A stretch of DNA of 64,000 bases from the NCBI GenBank assembly GCA_036971475.1, contig JBAIZL010000002.1, positions 131,360,740 through 131,424,739 of the forward strand, given 5' to 3'. Made by a program: the position numbers and the translations under genes. This document shows, one piece after another, positions 1 to 14,500 of the stretch (its first letter is position 1; every line of letters begins with the position of its first letter). This DNA is from Prosapia bicincta. Taxonomy: Eukaryota; Arthropoda; Insecta; Hemiptera; Cercopidae. A model generated the notes under the pieces. That model made no database searches, was not told where the DNA came from, and saw only the letters and a program-made list of their open reading frames with translations.

Positions 1-171
1 GGAGCTATGGCAATTTTCATATATTTGCTCTAAAAAAAATGCATGAATTATAGTTCATGGATTTTGCGATTTCTACAAAAAATGGATTCCTCATTTAAAA
101 AGCATAAATAACGTAGAATCGACCATAGATTCGCATTGTGCACCTAGAATTGAACTATAATAAGTATTATA
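1..171. repeat. Reference 171-bp monomer with three internal dyads
   Basis: First complete monomer, used here as coordinate reference. Dyad 1 is CATGAA (42-47) / TTCATG (54-59) with a 6-nt loop. Dyad 2 is GAATC (116-120) / GATTC (128-132) with a 7-nt loop. Dyad 3 is CTATAATA (155-162) / TATTATAG (165-172) with a 2-nt loop, crossing into the next monomer. It also holds the palindromes ATGCAT (39-44) and GTGCAC (138-143) and A-runs at 32-39, 77-82 and 97-101. A weak internal duplication, ATGGATTT at 57 and 82, is visible. No CENP-B-box-like motif is seen on either strand. Confidence 0.93.
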
Positions 172-1196
172 GGAGCTATGGCAATTTTCATATATTTGCT
201 CTAAAAAAAATGCATGAATTATAGTTCATGGATTTTGCGATTTCTACAAAAAATGGATTTCTCATTTAAAAAGCATAAATAACGTAGAATCGACCATAGA
301 TTCGCATTGTGCACGTATAATTGAACTATAATAAGTATTATAGGAGCTATCGCAATTGTCATATATTAGCTCTAAAAAAAATGCATGAATTATAGTTCAT
401 GGATTTTGCGATTTCTACAAAAAATGGATTTCTCATTTAAAAAGCATAAATAACGTAGAATCGACCATAGATTCGCATTGTGCACTTAGAATTGAACTAT
501 AATAAGTATTATAGGAGCTATGGCAATTTTCATATATTTGCTCTAAAAAAATGCATGAATTATAGTTCATGGATTTTGCGATTTCTACAAAAAATGGATT
601 TCTCATTTCAAAAGCATAAATAACGTAGAATCGACCATAGATTCGCATTGTGCACTTAGAATTGAACTATAATACGTATTATAGGAGCTATGGCAATTTT
701 CATATATTTGCTCTAAAAAAAATGCATGAATTATAGTTCATCGATTTTGCGATTTCTACAAAAAATGGATTTCTCATTTCAAAAGCATAATTAAAGTAGA
801 ATCGACCATAGATTCGCATTGTGCACTTAGAATTGAACTATAATAAGTATTATAGGAGCTATGGCAATTTTCATATATTTGCTCTAAAATAAATGCATGA
901 ATTATAGTTCATGGATTTTGCGATTTCTACAAAAAATGGATTTCTCATTTAAAAAGCATAAATAACGCAGAATCGACCAAAGATTCGCCTTGTGCACTTA
1001 GAATTGAACTATAATAAGTATTATAAGAGCTATGGCAATTTTCATATATTTGCTCTAAAAAAAATGCATGAATTATAGTTCATGGATTTTGCGATTTCTA
1101 CAAAAAATGGATTTCTAATTTCAAAAGCATAAATAACGTAGAATCGACCATAGATTCGCATTGTGCACTTAGAATTGATCTATAATAAGTATTATA

Positions 1197-3417
1197 GGAG
1201 CTATGGCAATTTTCATATATTTGCTCTAAAAAAAATGCATGAATTATAGTTCATGGATTTTGCGATTTCTACAAAAAATGGATTCCTCATTTAAAAAGCA
1301 TAAATAACGTAGAATCGACCATAGATTCGCATTGTGCACCTAGAATTGAACTATAATAAGTATTATAGGAGCTATGGCAATTTTCATATATTTGCTCTAA
1401 AAAAAATGCATGAATTATAGTTCATGGATTTTGCGATTTCTACAAAAAATGGATTTCTCATTTAAAAAGCATAAATAACGTAGAATCGACCATAGATTCG
1501 CATTGTGCACGTATAATTGAACTATAATAAGTATTATAGGAGCTATCGCAATTGTCATATATTAGCTCTAAAAAAAATGCATGAATTATAGTTCATGGAT
1601 TTTGCGATTTCTACAAAAAATGGATTTCTCATTTAAAAAGCATAAATAACGTAGAATCGACCATAGATCCGCATTGTGCACTTAGAATTGATCTATAATA
1701 AGTATTATAGGAGCTATCGCAATTTTCATATATTTGCTCTAAAAAAAATGCATGAATTATAGTTCATGGATTTTGCGATTTCTACAAAAAATGGATTTCT
1801 CATTTAAAAAGCATAAATAACGTAGAATCGACCATAGATTCGCATTGTGCACTTAGAATTGAACTATAATAAGTATTATAGGAGCTATGGCAATTTTCAT
1901 ATATTTGCTCTAAAAAAATGCATGAATTATAGTTCATGGATTTTGCGATTTCTACAAAAAATGGATTTCTCATTTCAAAAGCATAAATAACGTAAAATCG
2001 ACCATAGATTCGCATTGTGCACTTAGAATTCATCTATAATACGTATTATAGGAACTATGGCAATTTTCATATATTTGATCTAAAAAAAATGCATGAATTA
2101 TAGTTCATGGAGTTTGCGATTTCTACAAAAAATGGATTTTTCATTTAAAAAGCATAAATAACGTAGAATCAACCATAGATTCGCATTGTGCACGTAGAAT
2201 TGATTTATAATAAGTATTATAGGAGCTATGGCAATATTCATATATTTGCTCTAAAAAAATGCATGAATTATAGTTCATGGATTTTGCGATTTCTACAAAA
2301 ATTGAATTTCTCATTTAAAAAGCATAAATAACGTAGAATCAACCATAGATTCGCATTGTGCACTTAGAATTGAACTATAATAAGTATTATAGGAGCTATG
2401 GCAATTTTCATATATTTGCTCTAAAAAAAATGCATGAATTATAGTTCATGGATTTTGCGATTTCTACAAAAAATGGATTTCTCATTTAAAAAGCATAAAT
2501 AACGCAGAATCGACCATAGATTCGCCTTGTGCACTTAGAATTGAACTATAATAAGTATTATAAGAGCTATGGCAATTTTCATATATTTGCTCTAAAAAAA
2601 ACGCATGAATTATAGTTCATGGATTTTGCGATTTCTACAAAATATGGATTTCACATTTAAAAAGCATAAATAACGTAGAATCGACCATAGATTCGCATTG
2701 TGCACTTAGAATTGAACTATAATAAGTATTATAGGAGCTTTGTCAATTTTCATATATTTGCTCTAAAAAAAATGCATGAATTATAGTTCATGGATTTTGC
2801 GATTTCTACAAAAAATGGATTTCTCATTTAAAAAGCATAAATAACGTAGAATCGACCATAGATTCGCATTGTGCACCTAGAATTGAACTATAATAAGTAT
2901 TATAGGAGCTATGGCAATTTTCATATATTTGCTCTAAAAGAAATGCATGAATTATAGTTCATGGATTTTGCGATTTCTACAAAAAATGGATTTCTCATTT
3001 AAAAAGCATAAATAACGTAGAATCGACCATAGATTCGCATTGTGCACTTAGAATTGAACTATAATAAGTATTATAGGAGCTATCGCAATTGTCATATATT
3101 AGCTCTAAAAAAAATGCATAAATTATAGTTCATGGATTTTGCGATTTCTACAAAAAATGGATTTCTCATTTAAAAAGCATAAATAACGTAGAATCGACCA
3201 TAGATTCGCATTGTGCACTTAGAATTGATCTATAATAAGTATTATAGGAGCTATCGCAATTGTCATATATTTGCTCTAAAAAAAATGCATGAATTATAGT
3301 TCATGGATTTTGCGATTTCTACAAAAAATGGATTTCTCATTTAAAAAGCATAAATACCGTAGAATCGACCATAGATTCGCATTGTGCACTTAGAATTGAA
3401 CTATAATAAGTATTATA
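1197..3417. repeat. 13-mer higher-order repeat, copy 1 (2221 bp)
   Basis: Thirteen consecutive monomers that recur in the same order 2221 bp to the right. Shared private variants include GGATTCCTC near 1280 and 3501, CACGTATAATTG near 1508 and 3729, GATCCGCATTG near 1666 and 3887, CATCTATAATACG near 2030 and 4251, and TAAATACCG at 3351 and 5572. The copies differ at only a few positions. The first seven monomers of the window (1-1196) are a third, partial copy of the same series with about one monomer missing, so the HOR continues leftward. Confidence 0.9.
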
Positions 3418-5638
3418 GGAGCTATGGCAATTGTCATATATTTGCTCTAAAAAAAATGCATGAATTATAGTTCATGGATTTTGCGATTTCTACAAAAAAT
3501 GGATTCCTCATTTAAAAAGCATAAATAACATAGAATCGACCATAGATTCGCATTGTGCACCTAGAATTGAACTATAATAAGTATTATAGGAGCTATGGCA
3601 ATTTTCATATATTTGCTCTAAAAAAAATGCATGAATTATAGTTCATGGATTTTGCGATTTCTACAAAAAATGGATTTCTCATTTAAAAAGCATAAATAAC
3701 GTAGAATCGACCATAGATTCGCATTGTGCACGTATAATTGAACTATAATAAGTATTATAGGAGCTATCGCAATTGTCATATATTAGCTCTAAAAAAAATG
3801 CATGAATTATAGTTCATGGATTTTGCGATTTCTACAAAAAATGGATTTCTCATTTAAAAAGCATAAATAACGTAGAATCGACCATAGATCCGCATTGTGC
3901 ACTTAGAATTGATCTATAATAAGTATTATAGGAGCTATCGCAATTTTCATATATTTGCTCTAAAAAAAATGCATGAATTATAGTTCATGGATTTTGCGAT
4001 TTCTACAAAAAATGGATTTCTCATTTAAAAAGCATAAATAACGTAGAATCGACCATAGATTCGCATTGTGCACTTAGAATTGAACTATAATAAGTATTAT
4101 AGGAGCTATGGCAATTTTCATATATTTGCTCTAAAAAAATGCATGAATTATAGTTCATGGATTTTGCGATTTCTACAAAAAATGGATTTCTCATTTCAAA
4201 AGCATAAATAACGTAGAATCGACCATAGATTCGCATTGTGCACTTAGAATTCATCTATAATACGTATTATAGGAGCTATGGCAATTTTCATATATTTGAT
4301 CTAAAAAAAATGCATGAATTATAGTTCATGGAGTTTGCGATTTCTACAAAAAATGGATTTTTCATTTAAAAAGCATAAATAACGTAGAATCAACCATAGA
4401 TTCGCATTGTGCACGTAGAATTGATTTATAATAAGTATTATAGGAGCTATGGCAATATTCATATATTTGCTCTAAAAAAATGCATGAATTATAGTTCATG
4501 GATTTTGCGATTTCTACAAAAATTGAATTTCTCATTTAAAAAGCATAAATAACGTAGAATCAACCATAGATTCGCATTGTGCACTTAGAATTGAACTATA
4601 ATAAGTATTATAGGAGCTATGGCAATTTTCATATATTTGCTCTAAAAAAAATGCATGAATTATAGTTCATGGATTTTGCGATTTCTACAAAAAATGGATT
4701 TCTCATTTAAAAAGCATAAATAACGCAGAATCGACCATAGATTCGCCTTGTGCACTTAGAATTGAACTATAATAAGTATTATAAGAGCTATGGCAATTTT
4801 CATATATTTGCTCTAAAAAAAACGCATGAATTATAGTTCATGGATTTAGCGATTTCTACAAAAAATGGATTTCACATTTAAAAAGCATAAATAACGTAGA
4901 ATCGACCATAGATTCGCATTGTGCACTTAGAATTGAACTATAATAAGTATTATAGGAGCTTTGTCAATTTTCATATATTTGCTCTAAAAAAAATGCATGA
5001 ATTATAGTTCATGGATTTTGCGATTTCTACAAAAAATGGATTTCTCATTTAAAAAGCATAAATAACGTAGAATCGACCATAGATTCGCATTGTGCACCTA
5101 GAATTGAACTATAATAAGTATTATAGGAGCTATGGCAATTTTCATATATTTGCTCTAAAAGAAATGCATGAATTATAGTTCATGGATTTTGCGATTTCTA
5201 CAAAAAATGGATTTCTCATTTAAAAAGCATAAATAACGTAGAATCGACCATAGATTCGCATTGTGCACTTAGAATTGAACTATAATAAGTATTATAGGAG
5301 CTATCGCAATTGTCATATATTAGCTCTAAAAAAAATGCATAAATTATAGTTCATGGATTTTGCGATTTCTACAAAAAATGGATTTCTCATTTAAAAAGCA
5401 TAAATAACGTAGAATCGACCATAGATTCGCATTGTGCACTTAGAATTGATCTATAATAAGTATTATAGGAGCTATCGCAATTGTCATATATTTGCTCTAA
5501 AAAAAATGCATGAATTATAGTTCATGGATTTTGCGATTTCTACAAAAAATGGATTTCTCATTTAAAAAGCATAAATACCGTAGAATCGACCATAGATTCG
5601 CATTGTGCACTTAGAATTGAACTATAATAAGTATTATA
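3418..5638. repeat. 13-mer higher-order repeat, copy 2 (2221 bp)
   Basis: Second copy of the 13-monomer unit, directly abutting copy 1 in monomer register. Private differences from copy 1 are few, for example GGATTTAGCG near 4843 where copy 1 has GGATTTTGCG, and CAATTGTC at its first monomer where copy 1 has CAATTTTC. The near-identity of two 2.2-kb copies made of visibly different monomers indicates recent amplification of the whole 13-mer. Confidence 0.9.
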
Positions 5639-8547
5639 GGAGCTATGGCAATTGTCATATATTTGCTCTAAAAAAAATGCATGAATTATAGTTCATGGAT
5701 TTTGCGATTTCTACAAAAAATGTATTTCTCATTTAAAAAGCATAAATAACGTAGAATCGACCATAGATTCGCATTGTGCACTTAGAATTGAACTATAATA
5801 AGTATTATAGGAGCTATGGCAATTTTCGTATATTTGCTTTAAAAAAAATGCATGAATTATAGTTCATGGATTTTGCGATTTCTACAAAAAATGGATTTCT
5901 CATTTCAAAAGCATAAATAACGTAGAATCGACCATAGAATCGCATTGTGCACTTAGAATTGAACTATAATAAGTATTATAGGAGCTATGGCAATTTTCAT
6001 ATATTTGCTCTAAAAAAAATGCATGAATTATAGTTCATGGATTTTGCGATTTCTACAAAAAATGGATTTCTCATTTCAAAAGCATAAATAACGTAGAATC
6101 GACCATAGATTCGCATTGCGCACTTAGAAATGAACTATAATAAGTATTATAGGAGCTATGGCAATTTTCATATATTTGCTCTAAAAAAAATGCATGAATT
6201 ATAGTTCATGGATTTTCCGATTTCTACAAAAAAATGTATTTCTCATTTCAAAAGCATAAATAACGTAGAATCGACCATAGATTCGCATTGTGCACTTAGA
6301 ATTGAACTATAATAAGTATTATAGGAGCTATGGCAATTTTCATATATTTGCTCTAAAAAAAATGCATGAATTATAGTTCATGGATTTTGCGATTTCTACA
6401 AAAAATGGATTTCTCATTTAAAAAGCATAAATAACGCAGAATCGACCATAGATTCGCATTGTGCACTTAGAATTGAACTATAATAAGTATTATAAGAGCT
6501 ATGGCAATTTTCATATATTTCCTCTAAAAAAAACGCATGAATTATAGTTCATGGATTTTGCGATTTCTACAAAAAATGGATTTCTCATTTAAAAAGCATA
6601 AATAACGCAGAATCGACCATAGATTCGCCTTGTGCACTTAGAATTGAACTATAATAAGTATTATAAGAGCTATGGCAATTTTCATATATTTGCTCTAAAA
6701 AAAACGCATGAATTATAGTTCATGGATTTTGCGATTTCTACAAAAAATGGATTTCACATTTAAAAAGCATCAATAACGTAGAATCGACCATAAATTCGCA
6801 TTGTGCACTTAGAATTGAACTATAATAAGTATTATAGGAGCTTTGTCAATTTTCATATATTTGCTCTAAAAAAAATGCATGAATTATAGTTCATGGATTT
6901 TGCGATTTCTACAAAAAATGGATTTCTCATTTAAAAAGCATAAATAACGTAGAATCGACCATAGATTCGCATTGTGCACCTAGAATTGAACTATAATAAG
7001 TATTATAGGAGCTATGGCAATTTTCATATATTTGCTCTAAAAAAAATGCATGAATTATAGTTCATGGATTTTGCGATTTCTACAAAAAATGGATTTCTCA
7101 TTTAAAAAGCATAAATAACGTAGAATCGACCATAGATTCGCATTGTGCACTTAGAATTGAACTATAATAAGTATTATAGGAGCTATCGCAATTGTCATAT
7201 ATTAGCTCTAAAAAAAATGCATGAATTATAGTTCATGGATTTTGCGATTTCTACAAAAAATGGATTTCTCATTTAAAAAGCATAAATAACGTAGAATCGA
7301 CCATAGATTCGCATTGTGCACTTAGAATTGATCTATAATAAGTATTATAGGAGCTATCGCAATTGTCATATATTTGCTCTAAAAAAAATCCATGAATTAT
7401 AGTTCATGGATTTTGCGATTTCTACAAAAAATGGATTTCTCATTTAAAAAGCATAAATACCGTAGAATCGACCATAGATTCGCATTGTGCACTTAGAATT
7501 GAACTATAATAAGTATTATAGGAGCTATGGCAATTGTCATATATTTGCTCTAAAAAAAATGCATGAATTATAGTTCATGGATTTTGCGATTTCTACAAAA
7601 AATGTATTTCTCATTTAAATAGCATAAATAACTTAGAATCGACCATAGATTCGCATTGTGCACTTAGAATTGAACTATAATAAGTATTATAGGAGCTATG
7701 GCAATTTTCGTATATTTGCTCTAAAAAAAATGCATGAATTATAGTTCATGGATTTTGCGATTTCTACAAAAAATGGATTTCTCATTTCAAAAGCATAAAT
7801 AACGTAGAATCGACCATAGATTCGCATTGTGCACTTAGAATTGAACTATAATAAGTATTATAGGAGCTATGGCAATTTTCATATATTTGCTCTAAAAAAA
7901 ATGCATGAATTATAGTTCATGGATTTTGCGATTTCTACAAAAAATGGATTTCTCATTTCAAAAGCATAAATAACGTAGAATCGACCATAGATTCGCATTG
8001 TGCACTTAGAAATGAACTATAATAAGTATTATAGGAGCTATGGCAATTTTCATATATTTGCTCTAAAAAAAATGCATGAATTATAGTTCATGGATTTTCC
8101 GATTTCTACAAAAAAATGTATTTCTCATTTCAAAAGCATAAATAACGTAGAATCGACCATAGATTCGCATTGTGCACTTAGAATTGAACTATAATAAGTA
8201 TTATAGGAGCTATGGCAATTTTCATATATTTGCTCTAAAAAAAATGCATGAATTATAGTTCATGGATTTTGCGATTTCTACAAAAAATGGATTTCTCATT
8301 TAAAAAGCATAAATAACGCAGAATCGACCATAGATTCGCATTGTGCACTTAGAATTGAACTATAATAAGTATTATAAGAGCTATGGCAATTTTCATATAT
8401 TTCCTCTAAAAAAAACGCATGAATTATAGTTCATGGATTTTGCGATTTCTACAAAAAATGGATTTCTCATTTAAAAAGCATAAATAACGTAGAATCGACC
8501 ATAGATTCGCATTGTGCACTTAGAATTGAACTATAATAAGTATTATA
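4784..8547. repeat. 11-mer higher-order repeat, two copies of 1882 bp
   Basis: Private variants recur with an offset of 1881-1882 bp: GATTCGCCTT at 4740 and 6622, GCTTTGTCAATT near 4958 and 6839, TAAATACCG at 5572 and 7454, the TGTATTTCTC substitution at 5721 and 7603, and the same substitution with an extra A at 6235 and 8117. Approximate copies are 4784-6665 and 6666-8547. The unit overlaps the right part of the 13-mer region, so the 11-mer was built partly from 13-mer monomers. The last half-monomer of copy 2 departs from copy 1, marking the right limit. Confidence 0.85.
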
Positions 8548-11500
8548 GGAGCTATCGCAATTGTCATATATTAGCTCTAAAAAAAATGCATGAATTATAG
8601 TTCATGGATTTTGCGATTTCTACAAAAAATGGATTTCTCATTTAAAAAGCATAAATAACGTAGAATCGACCATAGATTCGCATTGTGCACTTATAATTGA
8701 TCTATAATAAGTATTATAGGAGCTATCGCAATTGTCATATATTTGCTCTAAAAAAAATGCATGAATTATAGTTCATGGATTTTGCGATTTCTACAAAAAA
8801 TGGATTTCTCATTTAAAAAGCATAAATATCGTAGAATCGACCATAGATTCGCATTGTGCACTTAGAATTGAACTATAATAAGTATTATAGGAGCTATGGC
8901 AATTGTCATATATTTGCTCTAAAAAAAATGCTTGAATTATATTTCATGGATTTTGCGATTTCTACAAAAAATGGATTTCTCATTTAAAAAGCATAAATAA
9001 CGTAGAATCGACCATAGATTCGCATTGTGCACTTAGAATTGAACTATAATAAGTATTATAGGAGCTATCGCAATTTTCATATATTTGCTCTAAAAAAAAT
9101 GCATGAATTATAGTTCATGGATTTTGCGATTTCTACAAAAAATGGATTTCTCATTTAAAAAGCATAAATAACGTAGAATCGACCATAGATTCGCATTGTG
9201 CACTTAGAATTGAACTATAATAAGTATTATAGGAGCTATGGCAATTTTCATATATTTGCTCTAAAAAAAATGCATGAATTAGAGTTCATGGATTTTGCGA
9301 TTTCTACAAAAAATGGATTTCTCATTTAAAAAGCATAAATAACGTAGAATAGACCATAGATTCGCATTGTGCACTTAGAATTGATCTATAATAAGTATTA
9401 TAGGAGCTATCGCAATTGTCATATATTTGCTCTAAAAAAAATGCATGAATTATAGTTCATGGATTTTGCGATTTCTACAAAAAATGGATTTCTCATTTAA
9501 AAAGCATAAATAACGCAGAATCGACCATAGATTCGCATTGTGCACTTAGAATTGAACTATAATAAGTATTATAAGAGCTATGGCAATTTTCATATATTTC
9601 CTCTAAAAAAAACGCATGAATTATAGTTCATGGATTTTGCAATTTCTACAAAAAATGGATTTCTCATTTAAAAAGCATAAATAACGTAGAATCGACCATA
9701 GATTCGCATTGTGCACTAAGAATTAAACTATAATAAGTATTATAGGAGCTATGGCAATTTTCATATATTTGCTCTAAAACAACTGCATGAATTATAGTTC
9801 ATGGATTTTGCGATTTCTACAAAAAATGGATTTCTCATTTAAAAAGCATAAATAACGCAGAATCGACCATAGATTCGCCTTGTGCACTTAGAATTGAACT
9901 ATAATAAGTATTATAAGAGCTATGGCAATTTTGATATATTTGCTCTAAAAAAAACGCATGAATTATAGTTCATGGATTTTGCGATTTCTACAAAATATGG
10001 ATTTCACATTTAAAAAGCATAAATAACGTAGAATCGACCATAGATTCGCATTGTGCACTTAGAATTGAACTATAATAAGTATTATAGGAGCTTTGTCAAT
10101 TTTCATATATATGCTCTAAAAAAAATGCATGAATTATAGTTCATGGATTTTGCGATTTCTACAAAAAATGGATTTCTCATTTCAAAAGCATAAATAACGT
10201 AGAATCGACCATAGATTCGCATTGTGCACTTAGAAATGAACTATAATAAGTATTATAGGAGCTATGGCAATTTTCATATATTTGCTCTAAAAAAAATGCA
10301 TGAATTATAGTTCATGGATTTTGCGATTTCTACAAAAAATGGATTTCTCATTTAAAAAGCATAAATAACGTAGAATCGACCATAGATTCGCATTGTGCAC
10401 TTAGAATTGATCTATAATAAGTATTATAGGAGCTATGGCAATTTTCATATATTTGCTCTAAAAAAAATGCATGAATTATAGTTCATGGATTTTGCGATTT
10501 CTACAAAAAATGGATTTCTCATTTAAAAAGCATAAATAACGTAGAATCGACCATAGATTCGCATTGTGCACCTAGAATTGAACTATAATAAGTATTATAG
10601 GAGCTATGGCAATTTTCATATATTTGCTCTAAAAAAAATGCATGAATTATAGTTCATGGATTTTGCGATTTCTACAAAAAATGTATTTCTCATTTAAAAA
10701 GCATAAATAACGTAGAATCTACCATAGATTCGCATTGTGCACTTAGAATTTAACTATAATAAGTATTATAGGAGCTATGGCAATTTTCATATATTTGCTC
10801 TAAAAAAAATGCATGAATTATATAGTTCATGGATTTTGCGATTTCTACAAAAAATGGATTTCTCATTTCATAAGCATAAATAACGTAGAATCGACCATAG
10901 ATTCGCATTGTGCACTTAGAATTGAACTATAATAAGTATTATAGGAGCTATGGCAATTTTCATATATTTGCTCTAAAAAAATGCATGAATTATAGTTCAT
11001 GGATTTTGCGATTTCTACAAAAAATGGATTTCTCATTTCAAAAGCATAAATAACGTAGAATCGACCATAGATTCGCATTGTGCACTTAGAATTGAACTAT
11101 AATAAGTATTATAGGAGCTATGGCAATTTTCATATATTTGCTCTAAAAAAAATGCATGAATTATAGTTCATGGATTTTGCGATTTCTACAAAAAATGGAT
11201 TTCTCATTTAAAAAGCATAAATAACGCAGAATCGACCATAGATTCGCATTGTGCACTTAGAATTGAACTATAATAAGTATTATAAGAGCTATGGCAATTT
11301 TCATATATTTGCTCTAAAAAAAATGCATGAATTATAGTTCATGGATTTTGCGATTTCTACAAAAAATGGATTTCTCATTTAAAAAGCATAAATAACGTAA
11401 AATCGACCATAGATTCGCATTGTGCACTTAGAATTGAACTATAATAAGTATTATAGGAGCTATCGCAATTGTCATATATTAGCTCTAAAAAAAATGCATG

Positions 11501-14500
11501 AATTATAGTTCATGGATTTTGCGATTTCTACAAAAAATGGATTTCTCATTTAAAAAGCATAAATAACGTAGAATCGACCATAGATTCGCATTGTGCACTT
11601 AGAATTGAACTATGATAAGTATTATAGGAGCTATGGCAATTGTCATATATTTGCTCTAAAAAAAATGCTTGAATTATATTTCATGGATTTTGCAATTTTT
11701 ACAAAAAATGGATTTCTCATTAAAAAAGCATAAATAACGTAGAATCGACCATAGATTCGCATTGTGCACTTAGAATTGAACTATAATAAGTATTATAGGA
11801 GCTATGGCAATTTTCATATATTTGCTCTAAAAAAAATGCATGAATTATAGTTCATGGATTTTGCGATTTCTACAAAAAATGGATTTCTCATTTAAAAAGC
11901 ATAAATAACGTAGAATCGACCATAGATTCGCATTGTGCACTTAGAATTGAACTATAATAAGTATTATAGGAGCTATGGCAATTTTCATATATTTGCTCTA
12001 AAAAAAATGCATGAATTATAGTTCATGGATTTTGCGATTTCTACAAAAAATGGATTTCTCATTTAAAAAGCATAAATAACGTAGAATCGACCATAGATTC
12101 GCATTGTGCACTTAGAATTGATCTATAATAAGTATTTTAGGAGCTGTCGCAATTGTCATATATTTGCTCTAAAAAAAATGCATGAATTATAGTTCATGGA
12201 TTTTGCGATTTTTACAAAAAATGGATTTCTCATTTAAAAAGCATAAATAACGCAGAATCGACCATAGATTCGCATTGTGCACTTAGAATTGAACTATAAT
12301 AAGTATTATAAGAGCTATGGCAATTTTCATATATTTCCTCTAAAAAAAACGCATGAATTATAGTTCATGGATTTTGCGATTTCTACAAAAATTGGATTTC
12401 TAATTTCAAAAGCATAAATAACGTAGAATCGGCCATAGATTCGCATTGTGCACTTAGAATTGATCTATAATAAGTATTATAGGAGCTATGGCAATTTTCA
12501 TATATTTGCTCTAAAAAAAATGCATGAATTATAGTTCATGGATTTTGCGATTTCTACAAAAAATGGATTTCTCATTTAAAAAGCATAAATAACGTAGAAT
12601 CGACCATAGATTCGCATTGTGCACTTAGAATTGAACTATAATATGTATTATAGGTGCTATGGCAATTTTCATATATTTGCTCTAAAAAAAATGCATGAAT
12701 TATAGTTCATGGATTTTGCGATTTCTACAAAAAATGGATTTCTCATTTAAAAAGCATAAAAAACGTAGAATCGACCATAGATTCGCATTGTGCACTTAGA
12801 ATTGAACTATAATAAGTATTATAGGAGCTATCGCAATTGTCATATATTAGCTCTAAAAAAAATGCATGAATTATAGTTCATGGATTTTGCGATTTCTACA
12901 AAAAATGGATTTCTCATTTAAAAAGCATAAATAACGTAGAATCGACCATAGATTCGCATTGTGCACTTATAATTGATCTATAATAAGTATTATAGGAGCT
13001 ATCGCAATTGTCATATATTTGCTCTAAAAAAAATGCATGAATTATAGTTCATGGATTTTGCGATTTCTACAAAAAATGGATTTCTCATTTAAAAAGCATA
13101 AATAACGTAGAATCGACCATAGATTCGCATTGTGCACTTAGAATTGAACTATAATAAGTATTATAGGAGCTATGGCAATTTTCATATATTTGCTCTAAAA
13201 AAAATGCATGAATTATAGTTCATGGATTTTGCGATTTCTACAAAAAATGGATTTCTCATTTCAAAAGCATAAATAACGTAGAATCGACCATAGATTCGCA
13301 TTGTGCACTTAGAATTGAACTATAATAAGTATTATAGGAGCTATGGCAATTTTCATATATTTGCTCTAAAAAAATGCATGAATTATAGTTCATGGATTTT
13401 GCGATTTCTACAAAAAATGGATTTCTCATTTCAAAAGCATAAATAACGTAGAATCGACCATAGATTCGCATTGTGCACTTAGAATTGAACTATAATAAGT
13501 ATTATAGGAGTTATGGCAATTTTCATATATTTGCTCTAAAAAAAATGCATGAATTATAGTTCATGGATTTTGCGATTTCTACAAAAAATGGATTTCTCAT
13601 TTCAAAAGCATAAATAACGTAGAATCGACCATAGATTCGCATTGAGCACTTAGAATTGAACTATAATAAGTATTATAGGAGCTATGGCAATTTTCATATA
13701 TTTGCTCTAAAAAAAATGCATGAATTATAGTTCATGGATTTTGCGATTTCTACAAAAAATGGATTTCTCATTTCAAAAGCATAAATAACGTAGAATCGAC
13801 CATAGATTCGCACTGTGCACTTAGAATTGATCTATAATACGTATTATAGGAGCTATGGCAATTTTCGTATAATTGCTCTAACAAAAATGCATGAATTATA
13901 GTTCATGGATTTTGCGATTTCTACAAAAAATGGATTTCTCATTTAAAAAGCATAAATAACGTAGAATCGACCATAGATTCGCATTGTGCACTTAGAATTG
14001 AACTATAATAAGTATTATAGGAGCTATGGCAATTTTCATATATTTGCTCTAAAAAAAATGCATGAATTATAGTTCATGGATTTTGCGATTTCTACAAAAA
14101 ATGGATTTCTCATTTAAAAAGCATAAATAACGTAGAATCGACCATAGATTCGCATTGTGCATTTAGAATTGAACTATAATAAGTATTATAGGAGCTATCG
14201 CAATTGTCATATATTTGCTCTAAAAAAAATGCATGAATTATAGTTCATGGATTTTGCGATTTCTACAAAAAATGGATTTCTCATTTAAAAAGCATAAATA
14301 ACGCAGAATCGACCATAGATTCGCATTGTGCACTTAGAATTGAACTATAATAAGTATTATAAGAGCTATGGCAATTTTCATATATTTCCTCTAAAAAAAA
14401 CGCATGAATTATAGTTCATGGATTTTGCGATTTCTACAAAAAATGGATTTCTCATTTAAAAAGCATAAATAACGTAGAATCGACCATAGATTCGCATTGT

